DNA of 10,542 bases from an uncultured Chloroflexota bacterium. GTDB lineage: Bacteria; Chloroflexota; Limnocylindria; Limnocylindrales; CSP1-4. A program made the position numbers and the translations under genes. Under the pieces are notes generated by a model. The model worked only from the letters and a program-made list of their open reading frames with translations. It was not told the DNA's origin and made no database searches. Positions 1 to 6,486 of the stretch are shown piece after piece. Location of the stretch: the NCBI GenBank assembly GCA_903930745.1, contig CAIYZX010000701.1, positions 1 through 10,542 of the forward strand, written 5' to 3'. Position 1 is the first letter of the stretch. Each line of letters starts with the position of its first letter.

Positions 1-1
1 G

Positions 2-421
2 AGCGAGCCGGCAAGTCCTGAGGAGCATGCGGACGACGAGCGCAACCTGGCGCTGGCGCGGCAGCGCCTCGGCGAGACCATCGATGGGGCCGAGGCGGCC
101 GGGGCGCTGCTCCCCGTGCACGCCGCGTTCCTCAGGGCAGCCGCCACGCCCGTGGACCTTCAGGGCTGGAGGGAGGGCTATGCCGCCGCCGCGCTGGTGC
201 ACCGCCAGCTCCACGCCAAGTACGGCGATCGAGGCATCGAGGCAGCGCTCGGTGACCTCTTCGTTGAGCGGGTCCGGGAAGCGCGTGCGCAACCGCCGGA
301 CGACCCGTCGCTGGGCCCGGAGCACTGTCCACGGCTCCAGGCGGTGATCTGGGGGCACGTCCTGGGGCTGATCCCCCGCGACGAGGCGATCCGCCAGAGC
401 GAGCGGTACGCCACGGGCTGA
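2..421 (+). CDS. C-terminal part of an unrecognised protein (5' end outside window)
   Basis: The frame is open from the left edge to a TGA at 419-421, giving 139 residues. There is no ATG or GTG in frame before a GTG at 116. The residues upstream of that GTG (for example EEHADDERNLALARQRLGET) look like genuine amphipathic helix coded with GC-rich third positions, so the gene probably starts outside the window and the GTG at 116 is internal. The visible part is mostly helical, with no signal peptide, membrane segment or catalytic motif that I recognise. A segment GWREGYAAAALVHRQLHAKYG faintly recalls the helix after the active site of gluzincin peptidases, but no HExxH is visible, so I give it no function. 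It converges on the midA unit across a structured 226-bp gap. Confidence 0.6.
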   Translation, partial: SEPASPEEHADDERNLALARQRLGETIDGAEAAGALLPVHAAFLRAAATPVDLQGWREGYAAAALVHRQLHAKYGDRGIEAALGDLFVERVREARAQPPDDPSLGPEHCPRLQAVIWGHVLGLIPRDEAIRQSERYATG

Positions 422-647
422 GTGCCCCGCTGCCTGCTCGCCTCGGCGCGCCGCTGCCCGCCTGGCGGGCAACCCGGCCGACGCCCCGGCGATCCTGCAT
501 CTCCACGCGGGCACGATCTGCACGTTGTGCCCGGAATCGCCTGATCTGCATCCGGAAGCGGGCAGGAATGCACGTCGGCCGTGCAGGTTGCCCGCCCAGC
601 GGGCAAGCGGGTCTCTGTGACCGGCGCCCGGGTTCCGGGGCCCGGCG
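422..647. other. Non-coding gap between convergent genes
   Basis: Between the TGA of the left-edge gene and the TAG of midA there is no frame with coding character. The content is the palindromic repeat element at 454-608, then a short GC-rich stretch, 609-647, with GGCGCCCGGG and GGGCCCGG-type self-complementary runs but no clear terminator. Rho-dependent or hairpin-only termination of both flanking genes here is inference. Confidence 0.6.
454..608. repeat. REP/BIME-like palindromic element: two inverted hairpin repeats around two imperfect direct repeats
   Basis: TGCCCGCCTGGCGGGCA at 455-471 is a near-perfect palindrome. TTGCCCGC-CCA-GCGGGCAA at 588-606 is an 8-bp stem with a 3-nt loop. 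The two are related in inverted orientation: 454-474 matches the reverse complement of 586-606 at 18 of 21 positions, including a perfect 11-bp inverted repeat (GGCGGGCAACC at 464-474, GGTTGCCCGCC at 586-596). Between them lie two imperfect copies of a ~40-bp unit at 491-530 and 543-584, each running GATC..TGCATC....GCGGGCA....TGCACGT...GTGC. Each copy has its own potential hairpin (CGGGCAC/GTGCCCG at 508-533; TGCACG/CGTGCA at 569-585). This is the layout of paired REP elements (BIMEs). It also sits between convergent genes, so it may terminate transcription; no T-tract is present. Confidence 0.55.
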
Positions 648-1865
648 CTACGGGCGGGTGACGCGGTCCAGGACCGGAAGGCGGAGGTCTGGCGGGAGGC
701 CGCGGCCGAAGACGAGGACGCGGAACGCGCCCATGCCGCGCGGGTCCAGGAGGCGGACCAGGGCGGAGCGTAGGGCGATCGCGTCCTCCAGGCCCGCGCC
801 GGGCCGGTGGAGGTAGGTGGTCGTGAGCGCGGTCGTGCCCGCGCGCGCGAGGAGCTCCGCCTGCGTGGTCTCACCAACGGGGTCCAGGCCACACCGGGCC
901 GCCGAGGCGCGGACCGCCGCGAGATCCACCGTGGCGGTCAGGTCCTGCCGGCCGACGTGCCGGAACGGGTCACCGCCCACCGCGTGGCGGGCGAAGGCGC
1001 GCAGCGTGCCGGCGGGGCGGGCGGCGCCGTGGAGGCTGGCGGGCTCGGCGGCGTAGTCCACGAGGACCACCAGGCCGCGGGCGAGGCCGGCGGTCACGCG
1101 GCCCAGCCACGCGTCGATGCCCAGGCACACCTCGGTGATCTCGCCGTCCGCGAGGTGCACATCCTCGGCTTCGAGGGCCGCGGCGAGAGCCGGCGTGGTG
1201 GGTTCGGCTTCGACGTGGATGAACGCGCCGTCTTCATTGACAGTCACGAGCAGCTCGCGGAGCCCGCCCGGGCGCCCGATGACGCGGTGGACCGGCAGCG
1301 CGTCCAGGACCTCGTTGGCCGCGACCGCACCGGCCCATGGGGCATCGGCACCGGCCGCGCCGGCGTCCTCGGCGAGGCGGTCCGCGAGGCCCTCGGCGGT
1401 GAGCCTTGCCCGGAACGCCGGGAGCCGCGAGGCCTCCACCTCGTCCGGCACGTAGCGCACGGCATCGAAGAGCGGCGATCCCGTGTCCCGCAGCCCGGCC
1501 AGCAGCCCGGCGGCGAGAGCGCCCGTCCCGGCACCGGACTCCAGGATCCGGAACGGCGCGGGCGAGCCCATCGCGGCCCATGCCTCGGCCACGAGCAGGC
1601 CGATGGCGGCGCCGAAGATCGGGTGCGCCTCGGGCGCCGTGAGGAAGTCCGCACACGCGCGTCCGGGACCCGTCTCGGGCCGCCGGTAGTAGCCGTGACC
1701 GGGCTCGTAGAGCGCGCGCTCCATGAAGCGGGCGAAGGTGATGGGGCCGCGCTCGGTGATCTCGTTGCGGATGGCCGCGACGAGATCGGCATCCTCGCCA
1801 ACGGACTCCGGGTCCGGCAGCGGGTCACGGACGATGGCCGGGACGAGGTATGGCTGGTCCGTCAT
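648..1865 (-). CDS. MidA/NDUFAF7-family SAM-dependent methyltransferase (DUF185, COG1565)
   Basis: This 405-residue protein starts MTDQPYL at an ATG (1863-1865). An upstream in-frame start would add 58 Arg/Gly-rich residues that lie over the preceding gene, so it is rejected. Family marks, in order: GHGYYRRPETG (57-67) and DFLTAPEAHPIFG (73-85); the SAM-binding glycine loop ILESGAGTG (107-115); ANEVLDALPVHRV (183-195), the hallmark Asn-Glu-x-x-Asp-Ala segment; and GTLRAFARH....DPF...GRQDLTATVDL (286-315). Eukaryotic NDUFAF7 symmetrically dimethylates an arginine of a complex I subunit and helps complex I assembly; bacterial substrates are largely unknown. The protein has no signal peptide and should be cytosolic. 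Its start codon overlaps the stop of the upstream gene (ATGA), so translation is probably coupled. Family call is firm; substrate is unknown. Confidence 0.9.
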   Translation of the reverse strand: MTDQPYLVPAIVRDPLPDPESVGEDADLVAAIRNEITERGPITFARFMERALYEPGHGYYRRPETGPGRACADFLTAPEAHPIFGAAIGLLVAEAWAAMGSPAPFRILESGAGTGALAAGLLAGLRDTGSPLFDAVRYVPDEVEASRLPAFRARLTAEGLADRLAEDAGAAGADAPWAGAVAANEVLDALPVHRVIGRPGGLRELLVTVNEDGAFIHVEAEPTTPALAAALEAEDVHLADGEITEVCLGIDAWLGRVTAGLARGLVVLVDYAAEPASLHGAARPAGTLRAFARHAVGGDPFRHVGRQDLTATVDLAAVRASAARCGLDPVGETTQAELLARAGTTALTTTYLHRPGAGLEDAIALRSALVRLLDPRGMGAFRVLVFGRGLPPDLRLPVLDRVTRP

Positions 1866-2974
1866 CGGCGGCCCCCGCCCAGGACGTAGCGGACGCCCGG
1901 GCCAACCAGGCCGTGCCCGCCCATGACGATGGGCACGTGTGCCTCGGCGGCGGAGGCGGTGAGCTCGGCGAGCCACGGATCCGTGATGGCCCCGGGCAGC
2001 AGGAGGTCTGAGGCGAAGCGGTCCTCGGCCTTCGGCCACCCGGCTTCGCCGGCCCCGTAGCGATGCGCCATGAGCACCCGGGAATCCAGCACCGCGCCGT
2101 CGGACAGGGACGCGACGTGGCGCCCGAGGCTCCCCGGCCCGTCCCGCTCCACGAGGAGGCCCAGGGTGGACCGCGGCGGGCGCCGGTTGGGCCGCCCAAC
2201 CACCGCGCCGATGGACGCCGTGCGCAGCCCGCGCTCCTCCACGAGGGCCCTGGTGCGGGACCGGGTGCCGCGCTCCAGCCAGCGGAGGTCCACGGACGAG
2301 AGGCGACCTGCGACCAGGACCTCCGCGCCGGGGTCCGCGGCGAGGGCGCGCAGCGCCTCGAGACGGTGGCGGACCGGCTGGGCGTTGGCGTCGGACGGGA
2401 GCGGCAGGGCCGGGCGGGGGGCGCCCTTCACGCCATCGAGGACCAGCAGATCCACGGGCGAGTCGATGTCCACGGCGAGCCTCCGCCGGGCCCGCAGGTC
2501 ACGGACGGGGATCCCGGCGACCTCGGCCAGCCATCGCGGCAGACTGTTGTCCGCGTCCAGGTCCGGCAGCCTCGCGAGGACGGGTGCCGCGGCGGCGATG
2601 GCGATGACGTCCGCCGAGTACCTCACGTTCGCGAGGGCATTGGGCCCGGCCACCGGGGCCGAGGCTGCGGCCTGGACGAAGGCGCGGTAGTCGGCGGGGG
2701 TGGCCATCGGGATCGAGGCGGCGCCCAGGACCACGAGGCCCGCGTCGTCGCCCATGGGCGCTACGACATCCGTGGCGATGCGGCGGAGGCGGGCACCGAA
2801 CGGTGTAGAGTCGGGCGGCTCGCTCCAGGCCAGGACCCGCGTGGCACCTGCGACCAGGAAGCCCACGAAGTGCGCATCGGCCAGTGCCGTGCGTGCCTCG
2901 TCCAGGACACGCTCCAGCGGCCCGGCATCCGGGCGGGGCTGGGGGGCGAGGACGATGACGACGACGGGCGGCAT
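1862..2974 (-). CDS. Two-domain protein of unknown function, N-terminal half nucleotidyltransferase-like (MobA/CofC-type GT-A fold)
   Basis: The protein has 370 residues from an ATG at 2972-2974. The N-terminal half reads like a MobA/CofC-type fold: a hydrophobic first strand VVVIVLAP (4-11), GDDAGLVVLGAASIPM (75-90) where such enzymes have the dxvlv..D.P strand, GPNALAN (110-116), and RRRLAVDIDSPVDLLVL (163-179), the usual VDIDtpeDL ending of nucleotidyltransferases and glycosyltransferases. The glycine-rich nucleotide loop normally near the N-terminus is not obvious. The C-terminal half (about 200-370) is a separate domain I do not recognise, with RPPRSTLGLLVERDGPGS (265-282), DSRVLMAHR (297-305) and PIVMGGHGLVGPG (348-360). 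No signal peptide or membrane segment is visible. It is first in a unit with the MidA-family gene and is divergent from folK. A role in cofactor metabolism is possible but not shown. Confidence 0.75.
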   Translation of the reverse strand: MPPVVVIVLAPQPRPDAGPLERVLDEARTALADAHFVGFLVAGATRVLAWSEPPDSTPFGARLRRIATDVVAPMGDDAGLVVLGAASIPMATPADYRAFVQAAASAPVAGPNALANVRYSADVIAIAAAAPVLARLPDLDADNSLPRWLAEVAGIPVRDLRARRRLAVDIDSPVDLLVLDGVKGAPRPALPLPSDANAQPVRHRLEALRALAADPGAEVLVAGRLSSVDLRWLERGTRSRTRALVEERGLRTASIGAVVGRPNRRPPRSTLGLLVERDGPGSLGRHVASLSDGAVLDSRVLMAHRYGAGEAGWPKAEDRFASDLLLPGAITDPWLAELTASAAEAHVPIVMGGHGLVGPGVRYVLGGGRR

Positions 2975-2981
2975 GGGCCCG

Positions 2982-2987
2982 AGTCTA
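2982..2987 (-). promoter_or_regulatory. Candidate -10 box TAGACT of a leaderless promoter
   Basis: On the minus strand TAGACT is followed by exactly 7 nt (CGGGCCC) and then the ATG of the two-domain gene. No Shine-Dalgarno sequence lies between. A TANNNT box 5-8 nt before a start codon is the usual mark of leaderless transcripts in several high-GC phyla. No good -35 hexamer is seen at the expected distance, so this rests on position alone. Confidence 0.35.
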
Positions 2988-2992
2988 GCGAC

Positions 2993-2997
2993 GGAGG
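2993..2997 (+). promoter_or_regulatory. Ribosome binding site GGAGG for folK
   Basis: GGAGG ends 10 nt before the GTG at 3008, the only in-frame ATG/GTG between this point and the conserved HPPK sequence. It therefore decides the folK start. An out-of-frame ATG at 3001 lies too close (3 nt) and runs into TGA after five codons. Confidence 0.55.
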
Positions 2998-3007
2998 ATC
3001 ATGCGGC

Positions 3008-3646
3008 GTGGGTCGTGAGGGACGCGAGGCCGGGAGCGGGACGGGTGGCGCTCGACGGGTTCGGGCGTACATCGGCCTGGGCGCCAACCTGGGCAGCCCC
3101 GTGGAGACCCTGGCGTTCGCCGTCCATGCACTGTCCGGGCTGCCGGGCTGCCGGCTCGTTGGTGTCTCGCGGCTCTACGCCACGGACCCGGTGGGCGTCC
3201 TGGACCAGCCCGAGTTCCGCAACGCCTGCGTGGCGCTGGACGTGCCGGCCGGCCCCGATCCTGCGACCGGCGCCTCGGCGCTGCTCGTGGCGCTGAAGGG
3301 GATCGAGCGGGCGTTCGGGCGACAGGACCGCCGCCGATGGGGCGAGCGCGAGGTGGACCTGGACCTGCTGGTCTTCGGGCGGCATCGCGTGAACGTGGAG
3401 CGGCCGGCGGAGGGTCGCTCCGACGATCCGGCGAAGGCGCGGATGCCACTGGTGGTGCCGCACGTGGAGGCCCGGCGACGCCTCTTCGTCCTGGCGCCGC
3501 TCCGCGACCTGGCCCCGGGCCTCGTGCCGCCGGGCTGGGGCGAGACCGTGGCGACCGCCGCCGCGCGCCAGACCAAGCTCGAAGGCGCGGACGCCGCACG
3601 CCCCATCTCGCACTGGGACGGCGAGGGCTGGGCCGGCCTCCACTGA
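3008..3646 (+). CDS. folK: 2-amino-4-hydroxy-6-hydroxymethyldihydropteridine pyrophosphokinase (HPPK)
   Basis: HPPK transfers pyrophosphate from ATP to 6-hydroxymethyl-7,8-dihydropterin, the step before dihydropteroate synthase in folate synthesis. The 212-residue protein shows the family pattern: AYIGLGANLG (20-29), the alternate STRLYxTxPxG-like segment SRLYATDPVG (54-63), QPEFRNACVAL (67-77), ERAFGRQDRRRWGEREVDLD (100-119) with Arg105, Trp111, Arg114 and the metal ligands Asp117 and Asp119, and VVPHVEARRRLFVLAPL (149-165). The length exceeds E. coli FolK (about 160) because of an 18-residue Gly/Arg-rich N-terminus before the first strand, an insert of about 15 residues between VNVER and LVVPH, and a ~25-residue C-terminal tail. 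The start is GTG 3008. It stands alone: no folP or folB is adjacent, and it diverges from the two-domain gene by 33 bp. Confidence 0.92.
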   Translation: MGREGREAGSGTGGARRVRAYIGLGANLGSPVETLAFAVHALSGLPGCRLVGVSRLYATDPVGVLDQPEFRNACVALDVPAGPDPATGASALLVALKGIERAFGRQDRRRWGEREVDLDLLVFGRHRVNVERPAEGRSDDPAKARMPLVVPHVEARRRLFVLAPLRDLAPGLVPPGWGETVATAAARQTKLEGADAARPISHWDGEGWAGLH

Positions 3647-3659
3647 CCGGCTGAGCGCG

Positions 3660-3679
3660 CGGTCGGCGCATCCCGACCG
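3660..3679. terminator. Hairpin between convergent folK and glpX
   Basis: CGGTCGG (3660-3666) and CCGACCG (3673-3679) form a perfect 7-bp stem with a 6-nt loop, inside the 47-bp gap between the stops of folK and glpX. The symmetry and place suit a bidirectional terminator. No T-run follows on either strand, so it is not a classical intrinsic terminator. Confidence 0.4.
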
Positions 3680-3693
3680 GTCAGCGCGAGGGT

Positions 3694-4677
3694 TCAGAGG
3701 CGGACGGCGGGCGGCCGATCCCGGTCGAACATGTGGACCGTGTCCACGAAGCGGACCTGCTTCGCCTGGTACGCCATCACCAGCGAGTGCGTCCGCGCCC
3801 CGCCGCCGAAGAAGCGGACCGGCTGCAGCAGGTCGCCGCCCGTGACGCCGGTCGCGGCGAAGACGAGGTGGTCGCCGGACGCCAGGTCCTCGGTCCGGTA
3901 GACGCGCGACTCGTCGGCCGTGCCCATCATCCGCACCGCGCGCTCGCGCTCCTCGTCGTTGCGGAAGCGGAACCGCGCCTGCAGCTCCCCGCCCAGGCAG
4001 CGCAGCGCGGCGGCGGTGATCACGCCCTCCGGCGCCCCGCCGATGCCCATCACCGCGTGCACGCCCGTGCCCTGGACCGCGCACGAGATCGCCGCGGAGA
4101 CGTCGCCGTCGGAGATCAGCTTGATCCGCGCACCCGTGGACCGGACCTCCGCGATCAGCTCCGCGTGGCGTGGCCGGTCCAGGATGATCACCGTGATGTC
4201 CGACACGCGCCGGCGCAGCGCCTCCGCGATCCGGTGCACGTTCTCCGCGGGCGGAAGCGTGATGTCCACGCACCCGGCCGCCACCGGCCCCACGGCCAGC
4301 TTGTCCAGGTACGTGTCCGGCGCGTTCGTGAGGCCGCCGCGCTCTGACGCCGCCAGCACCGTCAACGCCCCGCCCTGGCCCGTGGCCACGAGGTTCGTCC
4401 CCTCGAGGGGGTCCACCGCGATGTCCACGCGCGCCGCCATGTCCGCGTGGTCGGCACGGCCCACCTGCTCGCCGATGTACAGCATCGGCGCCTCGTCCCG
4501 CTCGCCCTCGCCAATGACGATCGTCCCGGCGATGTCCGCCTCGTCCATCGTCTGGCGCATCGCCTCGGTGGCGGCCTGGTCCGCCTCGTCCCGCATGCCG
4601 CGGCCCATGAAGCGGGCGGACGCGATGGCCGCAGCCTCGGTGACGCGGACCATCTCGAGCGCGAGGAGCTGTTCCAT
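3694..4677 (-). CDS. glpX: Fructose-1,6-bisphosphatase class II (GlpX)
   Basis: GlpX hydrolyses fructose 1,6-bisphosphate to fructose 6-phosphate in gluconeogenesis; some bacterial members also take sedoheptulose 1,7-bisphosphate. The 327-residue length is normal. Conserved blocks: MGRGMRDEADQAATEAMR (24-41) with Asp33, TIVIGEGERDEAPMLYIGE (52-70) with Glu57, VDIAVDPLEGTNLVATGQ (84-101) with Asp89 and Glu92, NAPDTYLDKLAVGP (118-131), KLISDGDVSAAI (186-197), GIGGAPEGVITAAA (211-224), and FAATGVTGGDLLQPVRF (273-289). Asp33, Glu57, Asp89 and Glu92 correspond to the metal ligands of E. coli GlpX. It starts at ATG 4675-4677 with AGGAGG 6 nt upstream (4683-4688). It follows purH by 78 bp on the same strand, so it may be co-transcribed. 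Whether this gap has its own promoter is not evident. Confidence 0.95.
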   Translation of the reverse strand: MEQLLALEMVRVTEAAAIASARFMGRGMRDEADQAATEAMRQTMDEADIAGTIVIGEGERDEAPMLYIGEQVGRADHADMAARVDIAVDPLEGTNLVATGQGGALTVLAASERGGLTNAPDTYLDKLAVGPVAAGCVDITLPPAENVHRIAEALRRRVSDITVIILDRPRHAELIAEVRSTGARIKLISDGDVSAAISCAVQGTGVHAVMGIGGAPEGVITAAALRCLGGELQARFRFRNDEERERAVRMMGTADESRVYRTEDLASGDHLVFAATGVTGGDLLQPVRFFGGGARTHSLVMAYQAKQVRFVDTVHMFDRDRPPAVRL

Positions 4678-4689
4678 CGGGGCCTCCTG

Positions 4690-4713
4690 GGGTCGTGGCC
4701 TGGGTCGTGGCCT
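4690..4713. repeat. Perfect 12-bp tandem duplication in the purH-glpX gap
   Basis: GGGTCGTGGCCT occurs twice head to tail at 4690-4701 and 4702-4713, just upstream of the glpX ribosome binding site. This is a recent-looking slippage duplication with no recognised operator. Confidence 0.7.
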
Positions 4714-4756
4714 CGGGGGGTTGCCTGGAGAACGGGCTGGGAGATGCGAGCCGGGA

Positions 4757-6304
4757 TCAGTGCCGGAAGTGGCGCCGCCCCGTGAAGACCATCGCCATGT
4801 GGTGCCGGTCCGCGACCTCGATCGCCATCTCGTCGCGGATCGAGCCGCCGGGCTGGATGATCGCCGTCACGCCGGCGTTCGCCGCGATCTGGATGCCATC
4901 CGGGAACGGGAAGTAGGCATCGGACGCCATCACCGACAGCTTCGCCCGGGCACCCGCCCGCCGCAGCGCGATGTCCACCGCGGTGTTCCGCGAGGCCTGC
5001 GCCGCACCCACGCCCACCGTGGCGCCGTTGCGCGCGAGGACGATCGCGTTGGACCGCACGTGCCGCACCGCCCGCCAGGCGAAGAGCAGGTCCGTCAGCT
5101 CGCCCAGCGTGGGATTGCGCCGCGTGACCACCTGGAGCTGGTTGCGGTCGATCTCCAGGGAGTCCAGGGCCTCCACCAGGAGGCCGCCGCCCACCCGCTT
5201 GAAGTCCAGGTTGGCGATGCCGTAGTCGCGCATGCCCTCGGTTGGCGTTGGCGGGACGGACAGCAGCTCAAGGCCCGGCTTGCCGCCCAGGATCCCCATG
5301 GCCGCCTGGCTGAAACCGGGGGCGATGACGGCCTCGAAGGAGTTCGCCGCGATCTCGCGCGCCGTGGGCCCGTCCAGCTCGCGGTTGACCCCGATGATCC
5401 CCCCGAAGGAGCTCACCGGGTCCGTCTCGAGACAGCGGCGGTACGCGTCCACCAGCTCCTCGCCGGACGCGATGCCCACGGGGTCCGTGTGCTTGGCGAT
5501 GACCACCGTGGGCGCCGTGTAGTCCGCCGCGATCCGGAAGGCGACATCGAGGTCCAGCAGGTTGTTGAACGAGGGCTGGTCCCCGCGCAGGAGCGAGGCG
5601 TCCGCGATGGTCCCGGACCGGTGCGTGGTCTCGCGGTAGAACGCGGCGCGCTGGTGCGGGTTCTCGCCGTACGGGAGGTCCGCCACCTTCTCCAGGACCA
5701 GCGACAGGCGCTGCGGGTGCACGTTGTTGCTGATCTGGTTGAGGTACGCGGCGATCTCCGCGTGGTACGCGGCCACGGTGGAGAAGGCGTCCGCGGCGAG
5801 ACGGTAGCGGGTGTCCGCGGAGACCTGCCCGAGCGTCCGCAGCTCCTCGAGCACCAGCGGGTACTGCGCCGGGCTGGCGATGGCGACCACGCCCGCGGCG
5901 TTGCGCGCGGCGGCGCCGAGCAGCGCGGCACCGCCCACGTCGATCAGCTCGATGGCCTCGTCGATGCCGATGTGGCGGCTGCCAACCTCCGGGGCGAAGG
6001 GCTGGACGTTGACGACGACGATGTCCAGCAGGCCGATGCCGTGCTCCGCGAGCTGCGCGAGCTGCTCCGGCCGGTCACGGCGGGCGAGGATGCCGGCGTA
6101 GATGGCCGGGTGGAAGGTGCGGACCTGGCCGCCCACGAGCGGCGGGACCGCGGTGAGGTCCGAGACCGACGCGGCCTCGATGCCGTCCGCGGCGAGATGC
6201 TCGCGGGTGCCGTCCGTGGCGAAGAGCTCCACGCCCAAGCGGACGAGCTCTCGCGCGAACACGGACAGGCCATCGCGATTGGTGACCGAGAGCAGCGCTC
6301 GCAC
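4757..6304 (-). CDS. purH: Bifunctional AICAR transformylase / IMP cyclohydrolase
   Basis: PurH carries out the last two steps of IMP synthesis: formyl transfer from 10-formyl-THF to AICAR (C-terminal domain) and ring closure of FAICAR to IMP (N-terminal MGS-like domain). The 515 residues match normal length. The transformylase domain is well conserved: PYGENPHQ (211-218), FNNLLDLDVAFR (246-257), VVIAKHTDPVG (267-277) with the catalytic Lys-His pair at 271-272, DPVSSFGGIIGVNRELD (295-311), FAWRAVRHVRSNAIV (408-422), SDAYFPFPDG (461-470), QPGGSIRDE (484-492) and FTGRRHFRH (507-515). The cyclohydrolase domain keeps the family layout (RTFHPAIYAGIL, IDVGGAALLGAAARN) but has substitutions at several positions usually invariant. 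Start is GTG 6302-6304, with GGAGGAGG 10 nt upstream (6315-6322). It leads into glpX. Confidence 0.95.
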   Translation of the reverse strand: MRALLSVTNRDGLSVFARELVRLGVELFATDGTREHLAADGIEAASVSDLTAVPPLVGGQVRTFHPAIYAGILARRDRPEQLAQLAEHGIGLLDIVVVNVQPFAPEVGSRHIGIDEAIELIDVGGAALLGAAARNAAGVVAIASPAQYPLVLEELRTLGQVSADTRYRLAADAFSTVAAYHAEIAAYLNQISNNVHPQRLSLVLEKVADLPYGENPHQRAAFYRETTHRSGTIADASLLRGDQPSFNNLLDLDVAFRIAADYTAPTVVIAKHTDPVGIASGEELVDAYRRCLETDPVSSFGGIIGVNRELDGPTAREIAANSFEAVIAPGFSQAAMGILGGKPGLELLSVPPTPTEGMRDYGIANLDFKRVGGGLLVEALDSLEIDRNQLQVVTRRNPTLGELTDLLFAWRAVRHVRSNAIVLARNGATVGVGAAQASRNTAVDIALRRAGARAKLSVMASDAYFPFPDGIQIAANAGVTAIIQPGGSIRDEMAIEVADRHHMAMVFTGRRHFRH

Positions 6305-6412
6305 CTGCGCGGTTCCTCCTCCGGCGGTTCAAGGGGCGCATGCCTGCCTCTGCGGATGGTCGGAGCGGGACGGGCACCGATGACCGAGACGGGCGGACGC
6401 GCTGTGGCGGCG

Positions 6413-6418
6413 AGTATA
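6413..6418 (-). promoter_or_regulatory. Candidate -10 box TATACT for purH
   Basis: TATACT on the minus strand matches five of six bases of the sigma-70 -10 consensus in an otherwise AT-poor region, 108 bp upstream of the purH GTG. The -35 region has no good TTGACA match at 16-18 bp, so the call depends on the -10 box and its placement. Confidence 0.45.
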
Positions 6419-6480
6419 CGCCGGGGGTCACCGGCAACTTCGGGACCGGCGGACCCTTTGGGCGGGACCGGGGACCGTGG

Positions 6481-6486
6481 CATACT
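6481..6486 (+). promoter_or_regulatory. Candidate extended -10 box (TGG-CATACT) for the membrane-protein/cupin genes
   Basis: CATACT, preceded by TGG in extended -10 style, lies about 85 bp upstream of the GTG at 6572. TTGGGC at 6458-6463 is 17 bp upstream and is a weak -35. The next genes on this strand are the membrane protein and the cupin. Confidence 0.35.

Noticed and set aside
27..347. 106-codon plus-strand frame starting ATG after GAGGAGC
   Set aside because: The ATG has a fair ribosome-site-like sequence, but the product is a Ser/Arg/Thr/Pro string. The overlapping frame from base 2 has better coding character.
807..1889. 360-codon plus-strand frame across the MidA-family gene
   Set aside because: It is antisense to a clearly conserved methyltransferase and contains no recognisable domain.
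2063..3007. Long in-frame extension upstream of folK that would give a 527-residue fusion
   Set aside because: This part is antisense to the two-domain gene and has the amino-acid bias of a shadow frame. A good ribosome site sits next to GTG 3008.
3001..3018. Five-codon leader frame (ATG to TGA) overlapping the folK start
   Set aside because: Only 3 nt separates it from GGAGG and it is too short to judge; chance is the simplest explanation.
6305..6406. Possible riboswitch in the purH leader
   Set aside because: I looked for the conserved cores of ZTP (pfl) and purine riboswitches on the minus strand and found neither. A covariance-model search (Infernal with Rfam) would settle it.
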